Assembly (NCBI GenBank): GCA_946406115.1
Contig: OX291556.1
Coordinates: 12,492,501 to 12,556,500, forward strand
Direction: 5' to 3'
Source of the DNA: Apoda limacodes
Lineage: Eukaryota > Arthropoda > Insecta > Lepidoptera > Limacodidae
DNA: 64,000 nt
The notes below the pieces were generated by a model. The model saw nothing but the letters and a program-made list of their open reading frames with translations. It searched no databases and was not told the origin of the DNA. Positions 22,301-34,300 of this stretch are shown here, one piece after another (within the stretch, counting starts at the first letter, position 1; each line of letters starts with the position of its first letter). Made by a program: the position numbers and the translations under genes.

Positions 22301-25300
22301 TAGATGTCTCGAAATATTCTCCTAGTATTTTTACGTTAGTTCTAAGCAGGGTCTCAATATTTAATATGAATTTCCCCACCCTCGTAGGTTTTTTATTATA
22401 TTATGCTTTCTAATGTACAAGGAATATTTTTATAGGCCTCAAAAAGTGTTTTGACCCAGATAGCTTTTTCAAGCAGTTCCACGAACCCTAAATTAGGTTA
22501 TCAGTGTGGGATTCTAACGCCAAATCCTGAATTATACTAAATAATTTTGTTATAGTAAGCTATAGCTGCAGCTATAGTTCGTTTAAGTGGAATTCGGTTA
22601 TAGTTATTGACACTAAATTTTAACTTTCCGGGATAAACTATCTCTGTGAAATTTTTTAACTCAATTGGATGCTCCGTTTCGGCAGGATTGAGTAACAAAC
22701 GTTATAGTTATTCCCCCAGGAACTTTTGATTTTTCTTTCATTGGGATTATAGATAGTAGCTTATGTCTTTCCCCATATCTTCAACTATCTCTGTGCAAAA
22801 TTTTAGCTCAATTGGATGTTCCATTGCGGCAGGATTGAGTAACAAACTTATAGCCTGTGTCCTATTCCAGGACCCAACCTATATGTGTGCCAAGTTTCAT
22901 CCCGATCCATCCAGCGTGCAGCGTGACAAACTTCCAATCTTTCGCACTTATAATATTAGTGGGATTATATTTTGATTTTTCAGAAAATAAAGGGGTTTTT
23001 AGAAAATATTCTCTCACGTCGGAGCGATGCAATAGAGTAACTTAATTTTTGGCACAGATATAACTGAAGGGACAGAAAGTAGCATATAATACTTTTCCCG
23101 GTACTAAAAGGATTCACGTATAAATTACTTATTAGGTAACCTTTGTCAGATGCATTTAGCACTACAGTAGAATTTTGGCTACTTTAATTTTTAAGGAATT
23201 TAGGCAAGGTCAACAAAGGATCTTTGGCTGCATGCAGCTTTTTTTTAGTCACTAGGCGTCAGAACGTGGAGCAATTCAAAGGTTGTAATGGAGTCCAGAT
23301 TTTTTCTTATTTAGTTTATTTACAAAGTTTATGCATAATATCTACTCCAGGTTTAAGTAAGTGCGTGATATGTTGAACACAATACCGATATACCTATCTG
23401 TCTGTCTGTCTGTCTGTCCGACCTTTAGTGGGCTCTATCTTTTAGACTGAAGCCTGATATTGGTGACCATTTACCGTCAGGTGACCCGTAATGATGTTTG
23501 CCATCTGAGTAGTATAAGAAAAAATTTACTGAAAATGTGTCATTATAGCGGATTTCCTATTCCATCCATTCCTTCTGACTCTTCTGAAAATTATAACTAC
23601 CTAAAGTCGCCATATTGAAATGGTGTGAACTTACAACGACACTAGCGATCAAACACCCAAGGTCAGAAGCTCAAAAGAGTTTGTTGTACTGTACTCACGA
23701 AAGCGACCTTTTGTTTCGACTTTATGCATGGAAGTCTTTTGGATTTGAGTAAAGTGAAATATAATCGCCAGTTTCGGTCTTAAGCTTTGCATGACAAATG
23801 TAATTGGCCGATAAATATATCTTATTTTAATATTTTTCTAGTTCTTTCACACGAACAAAAACATTTACCTTTTTGGTTCTCGACGTTTAGGCTAATACTC
23901 TGAGTAAATGTTTTTGTTCGCGTGTAAGATCCAAAAATATAAAAATATTGTGTACAAATCGCGATAGAAAAATAGTATTTAGTATTAGTATTTTTTTAGT
24001 AATGGTAAATAGTAATTTAGTATCTATTTTGAATATTTGTACATATAGAGGCCAATTATTGTCGTTAAACATTCCTATTTACTCAGATATTCTTCGTTTT
24101 ATATAGAACTAGTTTTTTGGAATACACTGATAAGCAGCCGCGTCGTAAGCGAAACAAAAAAACGTAGAATAAAATGATAAAAAGTTCCGTATATATCGGT
24201 AAATGCATACTTATACAAGAAGCACAGAATTGCGCTGCTGTTATCTCTAAATAACTTTGGACATTTTATATTGCAAGCAATAAACTTTAGCATTTTACAA
24301 CTCTTGATATTATCTGACTTTATTCGCGAATGTCCCAAACATTTCTGAGCTTGGTGTTTATTATCTTAGAAAATTTCTTTGATATTTTTAGGAATTATCA
24401 TTTATAATATAAATCTTAGTAAATTCCTATAAATATTAATCAATTCACTGATATGGGTCTTTATGATGTGATAGTATAAATTATTAAGTGTTTATTGATA
24501 TTTATAGTTGTTAATCATAACTTATTCTCAAGTAGTTACTTATTATATTTTCTCAAACATGCTACGATATGCGATCATATCTTGCATAATCTTATTTGGG
24601 ATAAATCGTACTTGCAGTACAGATCAGAGAGCGCCCTGCTATTTTATCCGTCCGCACGAGCGGATAAAAAATTTGATAATGAAATGTACTTTTTTGAACC
24701 CGAAAATCCGCATGTTTGAGAAAAGCACTATTCAAGCCTTGGCCACAACTGAGCATAACCGTTCTCTGTGATTTTTTTTTTCTGGAACTGTCTATGCAGT
24801 TGGCTGTTGCAGCCATTACTGCTTCACTGGGCTTTTTGGGGCGAGACTCTGAAGGAGTCTCAGCCCATATAGCGCCCAACGCTCAAGGGCTCCCCGCGGG
24901 GGAAACCTCGGCTTGGGTTGAAGCTCTCGGGGGGTCTCTGTGATGCGTGTCTCGGCCTGCATACTTACGATCGCCCGGTTATGTTGCGTTTGCGGGCCGC
25001 GGCAGTAATGTACTTTTTTTACTCCACATGACCAAAGGTTAACTAAAAGATAATGTATTTGAAAATGTTCACTCGTGTAATATTTTTATTAGAAAATCCT
25101 ACTTTACTAATATTATAAATGTAAAAGTTTAGATGTTTGGATGTTTGAGCGATAGCTTGCTATAGCAAACTTCATAAGTATAATTAAGGAGTTCCACGCT
25201 GATAACCTAATTTAGAGCGGGTGGAGCCGCTGGCAAAATCTAGTAGATTACATGTTTCTTTTATGTTGGACTAATCCTAGTGCCGGCCAATGCCTACCTG

Positions 25301-28300
25301 CTGTTGCTGAATCTCGAAGTGCGTATATGCGACTAAAAAGTATTCATTCTTTTAGTATTTTATGTATATTTTTTTTATATTTGTCTGTGCAGCAGTTCAG
25401 GAATTATACTACTTGATAATTACTACTGCCAGTTGATGCCTGAATATTACGTTAAGTATCAAAGTTTACATCGTTGTGATTGTCGATTTTTCGAAGCCTT
25501 GATCATCCCAGGTGAGAAGTTTTAAATAAACCAAATATTGTTGTTTCCAAGCAGGTTACAGAAATTTAACTTGGTAAATCGAGTTACCTCTAAAGCGCCA
25601 AAATAGCCCAACTGCCATGTCGAAGGACCTAGGTTTGAATACCGGTAAAGGCAACCAATATGGCTGTAACCAAAGACATCTGTAAAATACCAGCAGGCTT
25701 ATCACCCTTCATGTTTCTTTCAGCCGAAATAGCCCGGGGATAATAGCTCAGAGAAAAAAAAAAATTAGTTACAGAATAAGAGTAGGCGGAATGGACGGAA
25801 AAAGGGGTTCGAAAAAAGGGAAAATAAATCCAAGTGATTTTGATTGGCGAGGGGTGGTGGGGGTGGGTTTTAGGGGTTGAAAATCGTTTTTTGCCATTTT
25901 TGGCGGAGCATTTTCTCAGATCACAAAATGGTCTAGAGAAAAGTTGTAGTTGATCATAAAATCTACAATTTTAGTTCAGGATACTTTTCGACCTTACCTC
26001 AAATTTTACGACATATTGGCAAAAAACCGAGTTTTCGATTTTTTTCGTTTTTTGCCCCAAAAAAATGTTCAATATATTCAACATTTGGACTGAATGTACA
26101 CTTTTGAGTGCTTCAACTTTTCCAATTTGCCCGATCTCTGTAAGTTAAATATTTTCTGAGATATTAACGATTTTCGAAAAAACAGTTTTTTTTCGGTCGA
26201 AACATTTCACGAAAAAATTTTTGAATTTTGACTTCTTTGACGGCTCATTTTTTAGAGTTTTAAAGTTTTATATAAGTAAAAAAAATACCTTTACATTTAA
26301 AAAGTATCTTAAAAATGCGAAAAACTAATAATACCGATTTCCATTTACTACTATGTTATAAAGGACTAAAAAGGACTTTTGAAATGTTAGATATCGGTAA
26401 AGGAGTATATATAAGTTTATAAGAGACGAGAACAGGTAATGTCATATGTCAGTAACTCGCGGGAAAATTACAATTCAATTATGTGTAAGATATTATTCTA
26501 TATGTTCATCTCAAATTAAAAAAGTTTAATAGAAGTTTATTAACTAAAAGAAATGTTTGTGATTTCTTTTTATGTAAATTCATTTACTTAATAGAAAAAG
26601 TTTTCATGAATTCTGAGGTTAATTTGTTTTTACAATTTACAATCTGGTCACGTCTCTGATATTACTGCTACTGGTATTAGTGGTGTTACATTTTTTTTTT
26701 CTCTTTTGATAAATAGTTTTCTTTAACTATCAAGTGTTGTCATGACACGATTCATTCCTCGTAAATCGAGTGCACCCTAGACATCCATTTTCAAATGTAC
26801 AGTCACCTGCACATCACCGTAAACTTGTGTTTCATTATAAACGTTTATATATAATATAAATATAATAAATTCGAAAGCTTGTTTGTTTGTCTGTCTATCT
26901 GTTTGATACTTCATAAGTGACTCATACATGGACCGATTTAGATGAAATTTGGTATGGAGATAATTTGAGTCCTGGGGAAGGACATAGGATTATTTAATCC
27001 CAAATAATCAGGAGTCCCGCGGGAATAACTATAGCGGAGCTTAAACGAACTATCAAATTAGTATAATTAAGGAGTTGACGTAAGAATCGCACGCCTATAT
27101 ATAACCAAATTTAGGGCGGGCGGAGCCGCGGGCAAAATTCATAAATTCCCAGCTATCCCATTGATATTATTAATGCGAAAGTTTGGATGTTTGGTTGTTT
27201 GTTACTCAATCACGCTTTAATTACTGGATGGATCGGGATGAATCTTGGCACACATATAGGCTAAGTCCTGGAATAGGACGCAGGCTATTGTTTATCTTAA
27301 AAAATTCTAATTCCACGGACGAACCATAGCTGCAGCTATAGCTTACTATAATAAACTTCTTTAGTATAATCAAAAAGTTGCCGTAAGAATCCCACGCTGA
27401 TAACCAAATTTATGGCGGGCAGAGCTGCAGGCAATAGCTAGTATATATATACAGTTTATACGGTCTAGCCGCACATTGCTACCGTTAACATTTAAGCCAG
27501 TGCCATTATCCATAATGAAACACAAGTTTAATTATATTTTTTTCGTAATTATTCAAACTAGCAGTTAATCGGTTATTTAACTACTTATCAAATCAATTGA
27601 CTCTTTAGTTTACGATTTATTTTACATCATTTGAACTTAACACAGATGGAATGCCATTAAAAAAACTATATACACACAATAATTATAATTATACGTATTT
27701 TTTATTCTGTCGTATGTACTTTTTATGGTAAAGGCAATTTTAATTTAGACCAGTGTAATAAATAAAGTAATAACATAAATATAATCGTTAGAATTAGGAT
27801 TTTGTTAATTTTTTACAACCACATTTGACCCTTGACTATACACTAGTGTCTCGCGGACACAATTTTTGTTTTTATCTATACCAAAACTAAAGTACCTATT
27901 TATTTCTGAGTAATCAACTTAAAATATGACCCTAACCTTGAAAAATGTAATATTTCATACACCTGATGCACTACTTTCTAAAATTTTTTTATTCTTCCAA
28001 AAACAAACTTTCAACATTAAAACAAACACAAATAAAAATGTGCTATATTGCCTATATATCAAATTTTAAAAGAAAGTAAACTAATTTAATAAGGAATCTT
28101 CTATAATTGTCGTATCGCTGACAATCAACGCATGGCCTTAACCAGAAGTGGTAGAGACATAAAGCTTTTGGAGTAGCTTTCTCTGATAGCGTAGGGAAGC
28201 ACATTAATCATTCCTTTTCTAATGAACGCCACCACAGCCGGACTTCCACCTTTCTCATCCAGCCACTTCCAGCTACTTTTTTGCTTTTTGACGTAATTTT

Positions 28301-31300
28301 TCTTTACTGGCGGGTGGGCGGCCCTCTGCCCCAACAGCCATTAGTTCTGCAAAATATGACCTGCATATTGCCACTTTAACTTGCTTATTCTGTGGGCTAT
28401 AATGTCAGTGAAAATCCGACAACCCTTCTGTAGCCCGCTGAGCAACTTTTAACTTGTGGATCAGGCCAACTGTCAGTGCCTACGTTTCCGCGCCATAGGA
28501 CATGCAAGAAGAAGATTATGTGAAGAACTTCTTCATTAAGCATTAAAGTATGGGCGCTGTGAAGACCTGACGCAACTTTTTACATGCTACCCAGCCCAAC
28601 TAATTCTTCTATCTTTATCAAAGATGTTTCTACCTAGTTTAATTGTCTGACTTGGGTAGACATCTTTGCAAAAACTTTAATTTTTCTGTTATCATTGATC
28701 AGCAACCTGATACTAATATGTGGTCAACGGTTTAACTTTGGGCCAAAATACTTTTTAGTGCCTAAAATAGAGATGAAAATTAATAAACACTTTTACAAAA
28801 TTGTAGATGTCTCGAAATATTCTCCTAGTATTTTTACGTTAGTTCTAAGCAGGGTCTCAATATTTAATATGAATTTCCCCACCCTCGTAGGTTTTTTATT
28901 ATATTATGCTTTCTAATGTACAAGGAATATTTTTATAGGCCTCAAAAAGTGTTTTGACCCAGATAGCTTTTTCAAGCAGTTCCACGAACCCTAAATTAGG
29001 TTATCAGTGTGGGATTCTAACGCCAAATCCTGAATTATACTAAATAATTTTGTTATAGTAAGCTATAGCTGCAGCTATAGTTCGTTTAAGTGGAATTCGG
29101 TTATAGTTATTGACACTAAATTTTAACTTTCCGGGATAAACTATCTCTGTGAATTTTTTTAACTCAATTGGATGCTCCGTTTCGGCAGGATTGAGTAACA
29201 AACGTTATAGTTATTCCCCCAGGAACTTTTGATTTTTCTTTCATTGGGATTATAGATAGTAGCTTATGTCTTTCCCCATATCTTCAACTATCTCTGTGCA
29301 AAATTTTAGCTCAATTGGATGTTCCATTGCGGCAGGATTGAGTAACAAACTTATAGCCTGTGTCCTATTCCAGGACCCAACCTATATGTGTGCCAAGTTT
29401 CATCCCGATCCATCCAGCGTGCAGCGTGACAAACTTCCAATCTTTCGCACTTATAATATTAGTGGGATTATATTTTGATTTTTCAGAAAATAAAGGGGTT
29501 TTTAGAAAATATTCTCTCACGTCGGAGCGATGCAATAGAGTAACTTAATTTTTGGCACAGATATAACTGAAGGGACAGAAAGTAGCATATAATACTTTTC
29601 CCGGTACTAAAAGGATTCACGTATAAATTACTTATTAGGTAACCTTTGTCAGATGCATTTAGCACTACAGTAGAATTTTGGCTACTTTAATTTTTAAGGA
29701 ATTTAGGCAAGGTCAACAAAGGATCTTTGGCTGCATGCAGCTTTTTTTTAGTCACTAGGCGTCAGAACGTGGAGCAATTCAAAGGTTGTAATGGAGTCCA
29801 GATTTTTTCTTATTTAGTTTATTTACAAAGTTTATGCATAATATCTACTCCAGGTTTAAGTAAGTGCGTGATATGTTGAACACAATACCGATATACCTAT
29901 CTGTCTGTCTGTCTGTCTGTCCGACCTTTAGTGGGCTCTATCTTTTAGACTGAAGCCTGATATTGGTGACCATTTACCGTCAGGTGACCCGTAATGATGT
30001 TTGCCATCTGAGTAGTATAAGAAAAAATTTACTGAAAATGTGTCATTATAGCGGATTTCCTATTCCATCCATTCCTTCTGACTCTTCTGAAAATTATAAC
30101 TACCTAAAGTCGCCATATTGAAATGGTGTGAACTTACAACGACACTAGCGATCAAACACCCAAGGTCAGAAGCTCAAAAGAGTTTGTTGTACTGTACTCA
30201 CGAAAGCGACCTTTTGTTTCGACTTTATGCATGGAAGTCTTTTGGATTTGAGTAAAGTGAAATATAATCGCCAGTTTCGGTCTTAAGCTTTGCATGACAA
30301 ATGTAATTGGCCGATAAATATATCTTATTTTAATATTTTTCTAGTTCTTTCACACGAACAAAAACATTTACCTTTTTGGTTCTCGACGTTTAGGCTAATA
30401 CTCTGAGTAAATGTTTTTGTTCGCGTGTAAGATCCAAAAATATAAAAATATTGTGTACAAATCGCGATAGAAAAATAGTATTTAGTATTAGTATTTTTTT
30501 AGTAATGGTAAATAGTAATTTAGTATCTATTTTGAATATTTGTACATATAGAGGCCAATTATTGTCGTTAAACATTCCTATTTACTCAGATATTCTTCGT
30601 TTTATATAGAACTAGTTTTTTGGAATACACTGATAAGCAGCCGCGTCGTAAGCGAAACAAAAAAACGTAGAATAAAATGATAAAAAGTTCCGTATATATC
30701 GGTAAATGCATACTTATACAAGAAGCACAGAATTGCGCTGCTGTTATCTCTAAATAACTTTGGACATTTTATATTGCAAGCAATAAACTTTAGCATTTTA
30801 CAACTCTTGATATTATCTGACTTTATTCGCGAATGTCCCAAACATTTCTGAGCTTGGTGTTTATTATCTTAGAAAATTTCTTTGATATTTTTAGGAATTA
30901 TCATTTATAATATAAATCTTAGTAAATTCCTATAAATATTAATCAATTCACTGATATGGGTCTTTATGATGTGATAGTATAAATTATTAAGTGTTTATTG
31001 ATATTTATAGTTGTTAATCATAACTTATTCTCAAGTAGTTACTTATTATATTTTCTCAAACATGCTACGATATGCGATCATATCTTGCATAATCTTATTT
31101 GGGATAAATCGTACTTGCAGTACAGATCAGAGTGCGCCCTGCTATTTTATCCGTCCGCACGAGCGGATAAAAAATTTGATAATGAAATGTACTTTTTTAA
31201 ACCCGAAAATCCGCATGTTTGAGAAAAGCACTATTCAAGCCTTGGCCACAACTGAGCATAACCGTTCTCTGTGATTTTTTTTTTCTGGAACTGTCTATGC

Positions 31301-34300
31301 AGTTGGCTGTTGCAGCCATTACTGCTTCACTGGGCTTTTTGGGGCGAGACTCTGAAGGAGCCTCAGCCCATATAGCGCCCAACGCTCAAGGGCTCCCCGC
31401 GGGGGAAACCTCGGCTTGGGTTGAAGCTCTCGGGGGGTCTCTGTGATGCGTGTCTCGGCCTGCATACTTACGATCGCCCGGTTATGTTGCGTTTGCGGGC
31501 CGCGGCAGTAATGTACTTTTTTTACTCCACATGACCAAAGGTTAACTAAAAGATAATGTATTTGAAAATGTTCACTCGTGTAATATTTTTATTAGAAAAT
31601 CCTACTTTACTAATATTATAAATGTAAAAGTTTAGATGTTTGGATGTTTGAGCGATAGCTTGCTATAGCAAACTTCATAAGTATAATTAAGGAGTTCCAC
31701 GCTGATAACCTAATTTAGAGCGGGTGGAGCCGCTGGCAAAATCTAGTAGATTACATGTTTCTTTTATGTTGGACTAATCCTAGTGCCGGCCAATGCCTAC
31801 CTGCTGTTGCTGAATCTCGAAGTGCGTATATGCGACTAAAAAGTATTCATTCTTTTAGTATTTTATGTATATTTTTTTTATATTTGTCTGTGCAGCAGTT
31901 CAGGAATTATACTACTTGATAATTACTACTGCCAGTTGATGCCTGAATATTACGTTAAGTATCAAAGTTTACATCGTTGTGATTGTCGATTTTTCGAAGC
32001 CTTGATCATCCCAGGTGAGAAGTTTTAAATAAACCAAATATTGTTGTTTCCAAGCAGGTTACAGAAACTTAACTTGGTAAATCGAGTTACCTCTAAAGCG
32101 CCAAAATAGCCCAACTGCCATGTCGAAGGACCTAGGTTTGAATACCGGTAAAGGCAACCAATATGGCTGTAACCAAAGACATCTGTAAAATACCAGCAGG
32201 CTTATCACCCTTCATGTTTCTTTCAGCCGAAATAGCCCGGGGATAATAGCTCAGAGAAAAAAAAAAATTAGTTACAGAATAAGAGTAGGCGGAATGGACG
32301 GAAAAAGGGGTTCGAAAAAAGGGAAAATAAATCCAAGTGATTTTGATTGGCGAGGGGTGGTGGGGGTGGGTTTTAGGGGTTGAAAATCGTTTTTTGCCAT
32401 TTTTGGCGGAGCATTTTCTCAGATCACAAAATGGTCTAGAGAAAAGTTGTAGTTGATCATAAAATCTACAATTTTAGTTCAGGATACTTTTCGACCTTAC
32501 CTCAAATTTTACGACATATTGGCAAAAAACCGAGTTTTCGATTTTTTTCGTTTTTTGCCCCAAAAAAATGTTCAATATATTCAACATTTGGACTGAATGT
32601 ACACTTTTGAGTGCTTCAACTTTTCCAATTTGCCCGAACTCTGTAAGTTAAATATTTTCTGAGATATTAACGATTTTCGAAAAAACAGTTTTTTTTCGGT
32701 CGAAACATTTCACGAAAAAATTTTTGAATTTTGACTTCTTTGACGGCTCATTTTTTAGAGTTTTAAAGTTTTATATAAGTAAAAAAAATACCTTTACATT
32801 TAAAAAGTATCTTAAAAATGCGAAAAACTAATAATACCGATTTCCATTTCCAATATAAGCAACTTGTCACCTATCGTTCAAACTCCTTGCAAATCATAAA
32901 GTATTTGTAAGTATTTACAAAAATAAAATACATCTACTTTAATTAATAGAAAATTTATGTTAATTACATGATTTTAGTACCAGCAATGCCAATTAATAGA
33001 AGTAAAACGCAGTAAATAAACAGTTTTTCGGTTACGATTTATGTTTACTAATTTTATTTGATATTTAAAAAATTGGAAAAATTATTTATTGAAAAATATA
33101 AATCATTTATCAAAATAATTTTAATTTAATTTGGTTTTTTTTAACATTGGTTCATCTTCGTCATCTGATTCAATAGAATAGCCTTCTTCTTCGTTGTTTT
33201 CTTCTTCATATTCATCTTCAATTTCATCAGTTTGACCATCATTCTCCAATTCTTCGTCGGCGGCATCTTCTAGATCCCTTGCTTCATAGACTTGTTTTTC
33301 TCTATTAGAGCAATTTTCCGAGCCATGACAATGACCGCACAAATTTTTACATTTGAGCCCATGCTTTCGACAGCCGCACTTTTTATTGTCACAACCAGTT
33401 TCGCAATTACAACTAATAATTTTTCTGGAATTAAATCAAAGTCTGTAAATTTAGGCATCAGTATACCGTGATTATTTTTCCATTCCCATTCCTTTGCTTT
33501 TTCCATATCAAGCTCATTGCCTAGCCAAAGTTGCAGTTGATGGTATACTCTGTAGCTATGCGGTACAGCAGCTCCTTCAGTTGGAGGAAGCTTTTCCAAT
33601 TTGAAGGTGGATTTCTTTGCTGCAGCTTGATAATGCAGAAATCTCAATTTATTCAAAGAACCTCCAAAACCCAGACTTTATTTTGCGATATATTTGAGTC
33701 AACTACACAAGTATACTACAGAATATTTATTTATTTTTATTCAATCATTAAGAAAATCACAATTCACCGTGGCATTTTAGCCCAGGGATAATAGCACTTT
33801 TTTTAGCCAAAAACCGAAAAAAATCGAAAAATCGGTTTTTTGCCAATATGTCGTAAAATTTGAGGTTAGTTCGAAAAGTACTGTGAACCAAAATTTTAGA
33901 TTTTTTGATTATTTCCAATTTTTCTCTAGACTATTTTGTGATCTGAGCAGATGCTCCGCCAAAAATGGCAAAAAACGATTTTCAACCCCTAAAACCCACC
34001 CCCACCACCCCTCGCCAATCAAAATCACTTGGATTTATTTTTCCCTTTTTACGAACCCCTTTTGTCGTCGCTTACTCTTATCCTGTAACTAATTTTTCCG
34101 TTTTTTGGCTAAAAAAAAGTGCTATTACCCCTTGGCTAAAATGCCACGGTGAAATGTGGATGTTACGTTTGTGATATAATTGTCCACGTGTCATGATAAT
34201 AAAGTTGGCAAACAAGCATACTGCCCGCATGATGTCAAGCGCTCACCGTAGATACCCTACGGACGTTGTAATACTATAGGAGCATTACACATGTTGTCGG

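Larger units (their letters stand above)
19847..26349 (+). repeat. Tandem unit 2, full length (6503 bp)
   Basis: Every landmark recurs at +6503 in unit 3 with no net length change, and by eye only about nine base differences (for example near 21481, 22230, 22232, 22656, 24630, 24696, 24859, 25567, 26136). Contents are noncoding: two adjacent Helitron-like copies, an RTE-tail remnant, reversed Helitron pieces, a CTGT run at 23397-23416, a short inverted repeat at 23849-23927, a GC-rich LINE end, a deleted Helitron and the left part of the inverted-arm element. Stretches 19924-20316, 21028-21690, 22966-23440 and 23940-24770 hold nothing I recognise. Confidence 0.95.
32226..34154. mobile_element. 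Transposon-like element with long inverted arms around a Cys-rich ORF
   Basis: The left arm (about 32226-32563) and right arm (about 33764-34154) are inverted copies, sharing 'aaatccaagtgattttgatt', 'gaggggtggtgggggtggg', 'tttttgccatttttggcgg' and 'aattttacgacatattggca'. Between them lie the roughly 320-bp B module (32532-32849) and a broken ORF on the minus strand (33121-33656). The right arm also has inverted ends of its own ('caccgtggcattttagcc' and complement), so it could be a MITE of the same family next to a truncated larger element. The left arm occurs again in unit 2 at 25723-26060. Superfamily unknown; no clear target duplication was found. Confidence 0.6.

Noticed and set aside
19437..32849. 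Reading the three B modules as LTRs of a tandem LTR retrotransposon
   Set aside because: The modules do not begin TG and end CA, no primer-binding site or polypurine tract adjoins them, and the interior has no gag or pol. The B module is an internal part of the inverted-arm element.
33531..34174. Plus-strand frames across 33531-34174
   Set aside because: They are antisense to the Cys-rich ORF and run through the right inverted arm, and show no protein motif.
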